The notes under the pieces: generated by a model
What the model saw: the letters and a program-made list of their open reading frames with translations, nothing else
Told to the model about the DNA's origin: nothing
The model's database searches: none
Source: an uncultured Mycoplasmatota bacterium
GTDB lineage: Bacteria; Bacillota_I; Bacilli_A; RF39; UBA660
Assembly: GCA_900553765.1 (NCBI GenBank)
Contig: USET01000006.1
Location: forward strand, 1 to 19,214
Direction of reading: 5' to 3'
Length of the DNA: 19,214 bases
Shown here: positions 6,830 to 16,181 of the stretch, one piece after another
How the letters are laid out: every line of letters starts with the position of its first letter
Numbering within the stretch: position 1 is the stretch's first letter
Program-made: the position numbers and the translations under genes

Positions 6830-9800
6830 ATGAGAAGAAAATTCAAGAAAAATCGTCAAGTATATTTCTTGATTCTTTTAGCATGTATTATCCCAATTAC
6901 GACGATTGCTTTTACTTATGGAGTATGGAAAACTACCAATCCGAAAGCGACAATCTCACGTGGAGTTGCTGGAGATACAGTTTATGTCGATGATCTAGAT
7001 AGTGATTACTATTACTACATGGGTCAAAATTATACAAATAGTACAAATGGAAGTTTGCCAACACTTGCAAACAAAAAAATATATGGAGATAACAATCTAG
7101 TAAAGACAACAGTGGTTTATCATGGAACAAGCTTTGATGGAAAGCATACAGGATACGTTTCTCTTACAGAAAGACAAAGTAAGTTTGTCTATTATAAGTA
7201 TTATCCAAAGCAGAGTGGAGAAATAGAAATCGAACTGATCGATAATCCATTTGCCAGCCATCCTAATGATTTGGCCTTTAATGGATGGGTGACAGATTAT
7301 AAAGGTGCAGAGATTTCTTTCGATGAAGATTACTACAAAAGATATGTGAAGATTCCTGTAGGAAATGTAAATCAAATAGAAATCCATTTTTATGCTTCTT
7401 GGACGGATGCGACTGTTGCATATGTCAACGGAGGGACTTCGATCGATAATGCTCAGACTCAATTAAAAGCAGTAGGAATGAACGAGATCAGTACAGTCAA
7501 TTATATCTATGAATATCCGGATGTTGCAGGATATTATAAGGGTGGTACAATCACGACGACCGCCACGAAGAACAGTGTTTTTGGAAGTGCAGATGTCGAT
7601 TATGGAACATGTACGGATTGCTACGACGAGAATACGAATTATCACAGTTCTTACCAGTGTCCCGCTCCTTCGTTTAGTTTTTTAGAAACTGGTACAAAAA
7701 CGAATACATGTAATGTATATTATCTACAAGACGAAAATGACGAGTATGAGATGGGGGCTACATACTATGAGAAGAGTGGTCGACAATTTGTCGATGCGAA
7801 TTTAAAACCCGAGATTATCGGTACGGAAGAAAGTAACTTATTTGATGAAAACAGCAATATGTCAGGTTATTATAGGCAGCTTCAAATACCATACAATAGT
7901 AGTATTACAGGGTATTACAGTCAAACCGGTGTTTTACAAAGTGGAAATTGCGGAACGCGAAGCGGATGTACGGTTTACGAATTGATTCAGTTTTATAAAG
8001 ATGATGGTACGGAAGAAAAATTAGATCCTGACGCAGATTACTATTATTTAGTAACAAGAGATACTAACATTGTCGTAATGACGGGAAATATGTCGACTGC
8101 TTGGAGTGAGTCTAGTACAAAACCATTTACTTTGACAGGAATTTATAACGGTGTGGATTACAGTCCGACTTGGAATGTGAATAATTTAAGTGTGACTGCT
8201 TATGCGGATACACGAATTGAAAATTTAACGATTTCGACATCTAGCACTCGTAGAGAAGCTAATCCTTCTAGTAGTAATGATGCGAACGCTACTTTTTATG
8301 GAAACTATTTTAACGTAAAAATCGGAAGAAATATTAAAAGCAACGGAAACTATGTTAATTTTACATCAGCTATGGGTGGTAGAAATTCTGATAGCTTTTG
8401 GGGAGGAGGCTCATTCGGATCTACATCCGATCCTGAAAAATATCAATTCATAGTTGAATCAGGTGTTTACAATTCCCTCTCGTTAACGATGGGAGCATCG
8501 ACAGGTACAAACGGGACACAATTATACACGGAAATGTATGGAATATATGGAAACGATTATGATCGTGCGACAGAAAATAACGAGAACTTACTTGTTTATT
8601 TCTGTGCGTCTGGTAGTTGGGGAGGACGAATTTATTCATCGAATAACGATTTGACACCAGCACTTAATACGATCGTAAAAAGTGGACGTTTTGGAACACA
8701 CGATATCGATCACACATCTGGTATTTACGTAGGTGGTCGTCAAGGAGGAACTCATTACGCACCGAGACTTGCTAAAATAGAAGGTGGGTATGTTGCCAAT
8801 CTTATCGGAGGACCACTAACGGCAAGTTCGAAGGGGTCTACGAACGATACTTATATTTATATGACTGGAGGAGAGGCCGACACAATTACTGGAGGAGCAG
8901 GAACTTCTACGACATATGGAAATCGTATTTTGCAAATTACTGGTGGTACTGTAAATTACAGTGTGTTTGGTGGAAGTAACGGATACGATGGAAGTAGTAG
9001 TGATGGTACACTAACAGGAGATTCCTATGTTTATGTCGGTGGTACTGCAACAATTGGAAATGATACTTACATGAGTAATAACCAAACGATTTGGGGAGCT
9101 GAAGCAGGTTCTGTATTTGGATCTGGAAATGGAAATTCGAGATATGCGACAATTGGTTCTGTAAATCACTCTAATATTGTTGTTGCAGATCAGGCGGTAA
9201 TAAAAAGAAATGTATATGGTAGTGGAAACTATGGTACAGTTGGTTATAGTGCTTCTAATAATACCAGCACTTCGATTCAATTAGTAGGTGGGACAGTGAA
9301 TGGCTCTGTCTTTGGAAGTGGAAATCATAGTGGATCAGGGCGAAACGGAAGAGTGACGTCTACAATTCAAATTACGTTGAATGGTGGACATGTTCTAGAT
9401 TCTATTTACGGCGGAAGTAACCAAGAAGGGACTGTTTATGGAAGTAGTACAGTTCATTTAATCAATGGAAACGTAAAAGACGCATACGGTGGAGGTCTTG
9501 GAGAAGAAACTTATGTCAGTCAGAATATAGCAATGAATGTAGGAAGTGAAGAAACGACGTCTCTGAACGTTACAGGATCTGTTTATGGTGGTAGTGCTTT
9601 AGGAGTCGTTAATTCTGATAGTAAAACTACTACTGAGAGTGCTTCTTCTACGAATGTTACAGTGAATGCTGGAACGATTTTCCAAGTGTTTGGCGGTGGA
9701 AAAGGAAATCAAACGGTTACCCCATATGTTGCTGGAAAAGTTTCAGTTATAGTAAATGGTGGAAATATTACGAATTTGTTTGGTGGAAATGACGCCAAAG

Positions 9801-12800
9801 GAGAACCAAATGGAAGTGTGATTGTCACACTGAATGGTGGAACGATCATAAGTGCTTATGGTGGTGGTAACAATACTCTCGTTACGTCAACCCACGTATT
9901 TCAAAACAACAGTACTGTGACGAATTTGTTTGGAGGAAGTAATCAAAGTGGAGATGTAGAAAATTCTGTTATTACCATTTCAGGCGGAGTAGCAACCAAT
10001 GTATATGGAGGAAATAACGTTGGAGGAAAAACGACCTCTACCGGTATTTCTATGACAGGTGGAACTGTTGGCACGATGTACGGTGGTGGAAAACTAACCG
10101 ATAGTAATACGAGTACGATTACGATTACAAATGGAAAGATAGATACTGTTTATGGTGGTGGAGAACAGGCAAATATGTCACAATCGACTTTGCTTATGGT
10201 AGAAAATGCAACGATTGGTGAATTGTATGGTGGTTCAAATATTTTAGGAAATGTTCCAAAGTCTGATATCCGTATTATGAGTGGTAATTTAACTAACGTA
10301 TATGGTGGAAACAATCAAGGTGGAATTACCGCTACAACTAATTTATCATTAAGTGGAGGAACGATTACTAATGTATATGGTGGTGGAAATAAAACCTCTA
10401 CGACAACATCGACAATTTATTTAAGTGGAGCGACGGCCGGAAGTATCTACGGCGGGGGAAATCAAGCCGGAGTTACGACGACAAATGTAAATTTAGAATC
10501 TGGAAAAGCTGAATATGCTTTTGGAGGAAGTAATCAAGAAGGTACGGTAGAAACAGCCAATGTCAAAGCAGAAAATCCAACTAATTTAATTGTTTCCAAT
10601 GTATATGGCGGAAACAATCAAGGTGGAGTCACAAAGAATGCTAACATCACATTAAATGGAGGAACATACACCAATTTATATGGTGGTGGAAATATGGCTC
10701 CAACCGATACGACAAATGTCCAAGTAGACACGATCACGATGAATGGAGAATTCTTCGGAGGAGGAAATCAAGCTGCAGTAAATTATAATACCAAGGTAGT
10801 CTTCAAAAATTCATCGATTGCAGGGGATTTATTTGGAGGAGGAAACCTCGGTATCGTATCTGGTGATACTGACGTCGATGTAACAAATTCCCATGTTGCA
10901 AGTAGTATTTACGCTGGTGGAAACGGAACGACGGCTGTTGTTCACGGATCTACGACATTGGATGTCGATCAAAATACAATTGTCGACCAGCATGTCTTCG
11001 GAGGCGGAAATGCAGCCAATACTGGAACGAAAGAAAGTAATCAGTCTGTAAGCCGTGTTAATATCAAAGGTGCAACCATCCATGGAAATGTCTATGGTGG
11101 AGCAAATACAGCAGTTTTGTATGGAACGGTAGAGTTAAATATCGGATCAAAAGAGAATGCTATTAACAATAACGTTATGATTGATGGAACAGTCTTTGGA
11201 GGAGGAGAAGCGAATGCCGAAGGAGATCCAAACTATGACTATTCATTTATTAGTGTAACGAAAGGAATCAGTATTTCTATCGATGGAGAAGGATATGATC
11301 AATTTTATATCAAAGGATCGATCTTTGGATCTGGAAATGCCTCTAGTACCGAAGGGTATAGTTATATCGATATTTCTAACTATGGAACGTTCGATCAATA
11401 TCAAGAAAATATATCAATTCAAAGAGCAGACGTCGTAACGATGAAAAATTCTGCAATTAAATTAGAGGGAACGACAGACCGTACGAATGAGTTCTCTACG
11501 ACGAAGTTTAGTATCAGTCGAGTAAAAGAGTTAAAATTATCAAACGGCAGTACGTTATTCTTAGATAACGGAACTAACTTGTTAGAAAAACTCGATAGTC
11601 TAAAGATTGATGGCGATCAAGAGACCAAAGCGACTGTAACGATTGCTGAAGATGGTAGTGTTACGAAAAATGTCGATAACCGTGTTTATATGCTCGAAGG
11701 AAAAAACATGAATATTGCGACAAATGAAGCGGTTACTAGTTATGGAGAAGTCAGTGGTATGACGTTCTTTGGAATGTATCAATTGGATCGTAACGATCGC
11801 GTTTTAACAGCGTTCTATCATCAAAAATATGATGTAGGAGATACTGTTGCATCTGGAGAATTCTACGCATTTACATCAGGTAGTTACGCATTAGGATTAC
11901 ACAATACAAATCACGATATTACGAAAGATGGATTTTATAGTAATTATGAAAACGAAGAGGTAGCAGGAACGGTAGAGGTAAAATATATTGAACCAACGCC
12001 AAGCGATGCTAGTTACTATATGTGGGTGATTGGAGAAACAGTAGAAACTTACGAACTTACTCTAACAGCATCAAAGTACGCGACGTTAGGAACTTATGAG
12101 TTGCCTTTAGTAACTTCAAGTGGAGCAAATACGAGATTTGAAATTTTAGGTTTTAACTACCAAAACTTGGAAGAAGGTTTCCAACTTGTTGACCCAGATG
12201 ACATTGAAAGAGTCAATCGAGATGGAAAAGCGGATGATGTTATGGGGCTTTCTATGGAAGCTTCTAATACAGGATTTGTAACGAAAGGATCAACGAATTT
12301 CCGAACGGATGAAGGAGCTTCAGTGATCGGAACGACAAGTTATCAAGCGGAAAATTCAAGTGCAGTTCCAAGTTTTATCTTTTATTTATACCATTCGAAA
12401 AATTTGACGAAAGCAAGAGAAATTGGAACTGTTGTCATATCGCTTTTGGAAATTACACCAATTGATGAGTTGAATAATGAAGTGACGCGTGTCAATATCA
12501 ACGTTACGATCAATTCAGCGCTCTATAGTAATAACGAATATGAAGGTGCGATGACATCAGGAGAAAAATATGATTTATTTGCATCTACTCAGACAAATAT
12601 TACGACGAAGTCGACATTAAGTGCATATTATTCTCTTTATATGGAAACGGATAAGCCATATTATCAACCAGGATATCAACATGCATTGGTGTCTAGTTAC
12701 GTTTTACCAAAAGGAACCAAGATTACGATGATCGATTTGACAACGGCTCCAACTTATTATTATCACGTTATCGATGATACAGATGTAACCAAGGCAGAAG

Positions 12801-13939
12801 CGGAATATGCTCTATATGGTGAAAGCTCATATTATTTGAGTGACTTTATCGCTATGGGATCGACGAGTGCTGAAAACAATTACAATGAAGCAAAAAATAT
12901 GGAACTTTACTATGACGAAGAATTAGGGATCATCCAGGAAGAATTTATTTTCATCGTCGACTTTGGAGATACGGAAATTAGCGGAGATCAAATAGGAAAG
13001 AGTCTACTAATAGAACTTAGAAATGCTCAGGATCAAACGTTGATTAGCGTATTAGGAATTCAGCATGCGAATTTAACATACAATCTTTACGATAATCAAG
13101 ATGCAGTGATCGATATTGAAGGAGATTTAAGTAAAAATCCAATCTATATTGGTGAAGATACAGAGTTAGAATTAACGACGAATTTTATTCAGTCAAGTGC
13201 AAGTGGAGCAACTGTAGTTGATACGACATACTTAGATAAACGGTTGGGTATTTATATCACGATCTTTGATTCGAACAATAATCAATTGAACAATAGTAGT
13301 TTACTTGGTCTTACTTACGAGTTAGATGGAGTTACTTATTATCCACGTATGGATGGAAGCATTCGTATTCCACTTGCAGATAAAGTTGCAAACGTGCTTA
13401 GCAAGATCAAGATTCATACAAATAACGTAAACTTAGCGAGTGGAAATTATACGATGAAGATAGAATCGTTTGGTTCACCAGATGGGATTTACTTTGGAAC
13501 GACATCGTCCGATCAGCTTACGATTCCGTTTGAAATAATCAATAGTCGTTACGGATTGGATGTATCTTTAGATGAGAAACAGTCGATCGTCGATAAAGAA
13601 ACCGGATATACGACGATGGAAAACAACGTATTAACATTCCATGTGAAGTATTCTTCAAACCTCGCAAATCCGAATATTCGTGTAAGCCTTTTCCGCAGAA
13701 ATTACGATCAAATATATGATACGACGTATACGCAAGTCAATTTGCTTGACTATGTTACAAATTCATTACCGATGAAAAACGAAAACGAGTATCTACTAGC
13801 AGAGATGCCTAGTGCGGAAAGTGATAAGTTCTTATATTTAAAAAGTAATCTAAAAAGCGGTACATATCGTTTTGTGTTCCGTTTATACGATGGAGATACG
13901 TTTATTGGAGATTGTATGGAATATGTTATAATAAAATAG
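6830..13939 (+). CDS. Giant secreted beta-solenoid repeat protein
   Basis: This 2369-residue protein has a basic N-terminus (RRKFKKNR) and one hydrophobic segment (about 11-30) ending near IAFTYGVW, a signal peptide or anchor. Residues about 93-195 resemble an InlB B-repeat-like (Listeria-Bacteroides) unit, with FNGW and YASW. Residues 255-385 hold six cysteines (261, 264, 277, 294, 374, 380). From 712 to 1503 there are about 28 copies of a [VILA]-[YF]-G-[GS]-[GSN]-N turn, commonly 24-25 residues apart, each followed by Thr/Ser-rich strands; this predicts a long beta-solenoid. The last 700 residues or so are beta-rich, possibly Ig-like, with a YMWVIGE segment near 1729. No LPxTG motif or C-terminal membrane helix is present. 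The ribosome site AGAGGAGGG (6816-6824) is strong. It is probably a surface adhesin or matrix protein; the ligand is unknown. Confidence 0.85.
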   Translation: MRRKFKKNRQVYFLILLACIIPITTIAFTYGVWKTTNPKATISRGVAGDTVYVDDLDSDYYYYMGQNYTNSTNGSLPTLANKKIYGDNNLVKTTVVYHGTSFDGKHTGYVSLTERQSKFVYYKYYPKQSGEIEIELIDNPFASHPNDLAFNGWVTDYKGAEISFDEDYYKRYVKIPVGNVNQIEIHFYASWTDATVAYVNGGTSIDNAQTQLKAVGMNEISTVNYIYEYPDVAGYYKGGTITTTATKNSVFGSADVDYGTCTDCYDENTNYHSSYQCPAPSFSFLETGTKTNTCNVYYLQDENDEYEMGATYYEKSGRQFVDANLKPEIIGTEESNLFDENSNMSGYYRQLQIPYNSSITGYYSQTGVLQSGNCGTRSGCTVYELIQFYKDDGTEEKLDPDADYYYLVTRDTNIVVMTGNMSTAWSESSTKPFTLTGIYNGVDYSPTWNVNNLSVTAYADTRIENLTISTSSTRREANPSSSNDANATFYGNYFNVKIGRNIKSNGNYVNFTSAMGGRNSDSFWGGGSFGSTSDPEKYQFIVESGVYNSLSLTMGASTGTNGTQLYTEMYGIYGNDYDRATENNENLLVYFCASGSWGGRIYSSNNDLTPALNTIVKSGRFGTHDIDHTSGIYVGGRQGGTHYAPRLAKIEGGYVANLIGGPLTASSKGSTNDTYIYMTGGEADTITGGAGTSTTYGNRILQITGGTVNYSVFGGSNGYDGSSSDGTLTGDSYVYVGGTATIGNDTYMSNNQTIWGAEAGSVFGSGNGNSRYATIGSVNHSNIVVADQAVIKRNVYGSGNYGTVGYSASNNTSTSIQLVGGTVNGSVFGSGNHSGSGRNGRVTSTIQITLNGGHVLDSIYGGSNQEGTVYGSSTVHLINGNVKDAYGGGLGEETYVSQNIAMNVGSEETTSLNVTGSVYGGSALGVVNSDSKTTTESASSTNVTVNAGTIFQVFGGGKGNQTVTPYVAGKVSVIVNGGNITNLFGGNDAKGEPNGSVIVTLNGGTIISAYGGGNNTLVTSTHVFQNNSTVTNLFGGSNQSGDVENSVITISGGVATNVYGGNNVGGKTTSTGISMTGGTVGTMYGGGKLTDSNTSTITITNGKIDTVYGGGEQANMSQSTLLMVENATIGELYGGSNILGNVPKSDIRIMSGNLTNVYGGNNQGGITATTNLSLSGGTITNVYGGGNKTSTTTSTIYLSGATAGSIYGGGNQAGVTTTNVNLESGKAEYAFGGSNQEGTVETANVKAENPTNLIVSNVYGGNNQGGVTKNANITLNGGTYTNLYGGGNMAPTDTTNVQVDTITMNGEFFGGGNQAAVNYNTKVVFKNSSIAGDLFGGGNLGIVSGDTDVDVTNSHVASSIYAGGNGTTAVVHGSTTLDVDQNTIVDQHVFGGGNAANTGTKESNQSVSRVNIKGATIHGNVYGGANTAVLYGTVELNIGSKENAINNNVMIDGTVFGGGEANAEGDPNYDYSFISVTKGISISIDGEGYDQFYIKGSIFGSGNASSTEGYSYIDISNYGTFDQYQENISIQRADVVTMKNSAIKLEGTTDRTNEFSTTKFSISRVKELKLSNGSTLFLDNGTNLLEKLDSLKIDGDQETKATVTIAEDGSVTKNVDNRVYMLEGKNMNIATNEAVTSYGEVSGMTFFGMYQLDRNDRVLTAFYHQKYDVGDTVASGEFYAFTSGSYALGLHNTNHDITKDGFYSNYENEEVAGTVEVKYIEPTPSDASYYMWVIGETVETYELTLTASKYATLGTYELPLVTSSGANTRFEILGFNYQNLEEGFQLVDPDDIERVNRDGKADDVMGLSMEASNTGFVTKGSTNFRTDEGASVIGTTSYQAENSSAVPSFIFYLYHSKNLTKAREIGTVVISLLEITPIDELNNEVTRVNINVTINSALYSNNEYEGAMTSGEKYDLFASTQTNITTKSTLSAYYSLYMETDKPYYQPGYQHALVSSYVLPKGTKITMIDLTTAPTYYYHVIDDTDVTKAEAEYALYGESSYYLSDFIAMGSTSAENNYNEAKNMELYYDEELGIIQEEFIFIVDFGDTEISGDQIGKSLLIELRNAQDQTLISVLGIQHANLTYNLYDNQDAVIDIEGDLSKNPIYIGEDTELELTTNFIQSSASGATVVDTTYLDKRLGIYITIFDSNNNQLNNSSLLGLTYELDGVTYYPRMDGSIRIPLADKVANVLSKIKIHTNNVNLASGNYTMKIESFGSPDGIYFGTTSSDQLTIPFEIINSRYGLDVSLDEKQSIVDKETGYTTMENNVLTFHVKYSSNLANPNIRVSLFRRNYDQIYDTTYTQVNLLDYVTNSLPMKNENEYLLAEMPSAESDKFLYLKSNLKSGTYRFVFRLYDGDTFIGDCMEYVIIK
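8963..11338 (+). repeat. Coding repeat array of Tyr/Phe-Gly-Gly-Gly-Asn turns
   Basis: This stretch encodes residues 712-1503 of the giant protein with about 28 motif copies counted by eye (mean spacing about 29 residues, 24-25 in the tight central part). The DNA has diverged between units, but some identity remains: an 18-base string GGAAACAATCAAGGTGGA occurs at 10307-10324 and again at 10610-10627, exactly 101 codons apart. This suggests growth by in-frame duplication. Confidence 0.85.
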
Positions 13940-13948
13940 GAGGAACGT

Positions 13949-14077
13949 ATGGATATAGAGAGAATAGATACAGATGAATTAATTGCGTGTTACCAAATTG
14001 TAAGTGATTATTTAAAACAATTGGAAACGAGAAAAAAAGAAGTGGAAAAGAGTGTAGAGAATGAAGGAAAAAATTGA
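13949..14077 (+). CDS. Small acidic helical ORF (42 residues) coupled to the next gene
   Basis: ATG at 13949 is preceded by AGGAGG (13938-13943), which overlaps the stop codon of the giant gene with 5-base spacing, a strong ribosome site with no other use. The product is short and probably helical (MDIERIDTDELIACY, then alternating Lys/Glu). Its last 17 bases overlap the start of the 515-residue ORF at 14061, so it could be a real small subunit or a leader ORF that couples translation of its neighbour. It has no membrane segment. Confidence 0.6.
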   Translation: MDIERIDTDELIACYQIVSDYLKQLETRKKEVEKSVENEGKN

Positions 14078-15608
14078 AAAAGAAATTGCACTAAGTCAAG
14101 AAGTGTTTCAAAGTTTACCGACGAATAACCTCAAAAATCAAAAGAGGTTTCTAAGTGAAATCGAAAAAGAAATCGCGGCATATCAAGAAAAGCAAAATGA
14201 GATTTATACGGAATTAGTGAATCGACAAAAACCCTATCTAGCTTTGAAAGAGCATACGTTTCAAGAATATAGCGATGCGATCGAAAACTTGGCAAAAGCA
14301 CTGTCTTATACGAACAATTTATCAACCGCATACGAAAAATTACGATTGGATAAAAGCATCTATCAGCTTTCACGGTATAAGACGAACCGTTTAAGTGAAA
14401 ACAACCGCATCTTAAAGAGAATTATATCTTTATTTGCGAAGGTTGGAATTTCATTACAGGCATCTGATTTTCATATGACGAATTTTTCCCATCAATATAT
14501 GGAAGCATTCTTTTCTTATCAAAATTATATTAACAGTGGAACGTTAGAAAAAGTATTTGAAGAACTCTATTGGAAAGATCCTTATTTAATTTTAGAAATA
14601 GAATTAAATATACGTCATCTATACTTAAAACACCAGAAGAAATTCGAGCAGTATATTGCACACACCAACGAGCAATTACTGTCTCGGTTTCAACATGGTG
14701 AAAAAAATTTGATCGATGATTATAGTTATCTATGTAAAAAATTAGAGATGGAACAGTTCGGAAACAAAGAGAACTTACTTTACTCTTTTGTGAGCGGATC
14801 ATATAATATCGATGATTATATAGAGGCAAAGATCAGGCCGTTAGTAAGCCAATATTTTGGCTCTGCATTTTCAGAAAAAGAAGAGGAACTAAAAAGTGTT
14901 GCTTTAAAATTACTTCATTCTTTAGAAGAGTATCAAAATTATAAAAAATATGAAACTTTGATCGATAAGATCCGAAGTTTATATGGGCAAGAGCTCGATC
15001 GACATGTGTTGCAGAAACATTTTAAAAAGATCGGGGAGTTAGAAAAGAAACTTTCAAAGTTGAACAAAAAGTCACGTGTGATTGTCTCTAAGACGAAAGT
15101 TGATAAGTTAGGTCCAGAGATCAATCAAGTGATCAGTGAGATTCAAAGTCAATATCAAGAAGTAGATCAAGTAATGTTTCACTATGTCGTGAAAGAACAT
15201 ATCAAGGAAAATTCGACGATTTTTAAATCGTTGTTACTAGTAAGTCAGTACTATGCGTTTTTAACAGACATGTGTCTTGAAAAAGATCCGCAGATGACAT
15301 ATGAAATGATCGAGGAAGAGCATCGAAAATTTTACAGATTTGTTTTAAATCCAAATAATACGATTATCAACAACTTAACTATTACAGAACATGGAGATGT
15401 CACTGCGATGTTAATTTCTAATTATCGTTTGTTAGGTGTAAACTTAAAGGAAGAAATGTTATCCTCGAATCAATTAGAACAGTGTAAAACAGATTTAAAA
15501 AGGATTATTATATATTACCAATTACGAGCGCTTAAAGTTTCAGTAGATGATTTACTGAGAGTAAAGAAGATTCAGAAAATCATGGAAAAAAAAGAAAGCG
15601 CTAGGTAA
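14061..15608 (+). CDS. Cytoplasmic helical/coiled-coil protein of unknown family
   Basis: This 515-residue protein lacks a signal peptide and membrane helices and is almost wholly predicted helical, with charged heptad-like stretches (about residues 1-60, 270-340 and 350-380). No nucleotide-binding or catalytic motif was found. The ATG at 14061 lies inside the preceding 42-codon ORF, implying coupled translation. It is the only clearly cytoplasmic protein in an operon otherwise made of exported proteins, so a scaffold, chaperone or regulator for export or assembly is plausible. The gene ends 42 bases before a new promoter and signal peptidase gene. I do not recognise the family. Confidence 0.72.
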   Translation: MKEKIEKEIALSQEVFQSLPTNNLKNQKRFLSEIEKEIAAYQEKQNEIYTELVNRQKPYLALKEHTFQEYSDAIENLAKALSYTNNLSTAYEKLRLDKSIYQLSRYKTNRLSENNRILKRIISLFAKVGISLQASDFHMTNFSHQYMEAFFSYQNYINSGTLEKVFEELYWKDPYLILEIELNIRHLYLKHQKKFEQYIAHTNEQLLSRFQHGEKNLIDDYSYLCKKLEMEQFGNKENLLYSFVSGSYNIDDYIEAKIRPLVSQYFGSAFSEKEEELKSVALKLLHSLEEYQNYKKYETLIDKIRSLYGQELDRHVLQKHFKKIGELEKKLSKLNKKSRVIVSKTKVDKLGPEINQVISEIQSQYQEVDQVMFHYVVKEHIKENSTIFKSLLLVSQYYAFLTDMCLEKDPQMTYEMIEEEHRKFYRFVLNPNNTIINNLTITEHGDVTAMLISNYRLLGVNLKEEMLSSNQLEQCKTDLKRIIIYYQLRALKVSVDDLLRVKKIQKIMEKKESAR

Positions 15609-15621
15609 AGAAATGGTTTTG

Positions 15622-15630
15622 TGATAAAAT
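15622..15630 (+). promoter_or_regulatory. Extended -10 promoter element before peptidase pair 2
   Basis: TGATAAAAT (TG at 15622-15623, TAAAAT at 15625-15630) is identical to the -10 regions near 3885 and 5090. The -35 position is weak (TAGGTA). The ribosome site AAGGAG (15638-15643) and ATG at 15651 follow. Confidence 0.45.
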
Positions 15631-15650
15631 AAACATAAAGGAGTAGGGAT

Positions 15651-16181
15651 ATGAAAAATATTTTAAAAGTGATATTAGGAATTATAGGAGTTTGTTACTT
15701 AGCGGTAATTATCGTAGTGACTGCATGTTTACTTTGTTATAATGACTATAAAGTAACGGAGATGTTAGGATATAGTTTTATTATCATTGATGAGAATTCA
15801 GAGAAGTACAATGATGGAGATCTCGTATTATTTCGTCAGGGAGAAATGGACAAGGTTGAGCAAAATGATGAGATTTTCTTCTATGAGGTAACGAATGGAA
15901 TTCCAAGTATCCATTATGGTACAGTAACAGAGGTGTTGCCGATCGATGAGGATGAGCGCACATTTACGATCAATGATAATCACGATATTTCAAGTGATAG
16001 CCTAATAGGGAAAACAGAAACAGCACGTGTTTATCCACAAATTGGAAAAATTTTGTCGATTTTAGAATCTCGTTTTGGTTTTTTAATCCTAGTCATTCTA
16101 CCGACATTATTACTATTCTTATATGAACTATATCGTGTGATGATCGAGATAAAAACACCACTTGAAGAAGAAGCAGAATGA
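15651..16181 (+). CDS. Signal-peptidase-like protein with degenerate catalytic motif, pair 2
   Basis: This 176-residue protein has the layout of the other two peptidases here: an N-terminal membrane helix (about 5-29), a catalytic-domain-sized middle, a GDLVLF strand (56-61), and a C-terminal helix (about 143-160) with an acidic tail. The serine motif is abnormal. Instead of S-M-x-P the region reads DENSEKYNDGD; Ser50 falls in register with the catalytic serine (38 residues before His88, against 37 in the intact paralogue at 16775), but the Met and Pro are lost and two residues are deleted. The THRV motif reads IHYG. It may be an inactive or altered-specificity peptidase, or a chaperone-like pseudoenzyme. 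It overlaps the TasA-like gene that follows by 4 bases (ATGA). Confidence 0.7.
   Translation: MKNILKVILGIIGVCYLAVIIVVTACLLCYNDYKVTEMLGYSFIIIDENSEKYNDGDLVLFRQGEMDKVEQNDEIFFYEVTNGIPSIHYGTVTEVLPIDEDERTFTINDNHDISSDSLIGKTETARVYPQIGKILSILESRFGFLILVILPTLLLFLYELYRVMIEIKTPLEEEAE

Noticed and set aside
7097..9280. Minus-strand ORFs of 60-121 codons inside the giant gene
   Set aside because: They are shadows of the plus-strand gene, with Ser/Ile/Arg-rich low-complexity products and no ribosome sites or family resemblance.
8963..11338. CRISPR-like or non-coding tandem repeat array
   Set aside because: The periodicity is at protein level in one long open frame; units differ in length and sequence, with no constant repeat and unique spacers.
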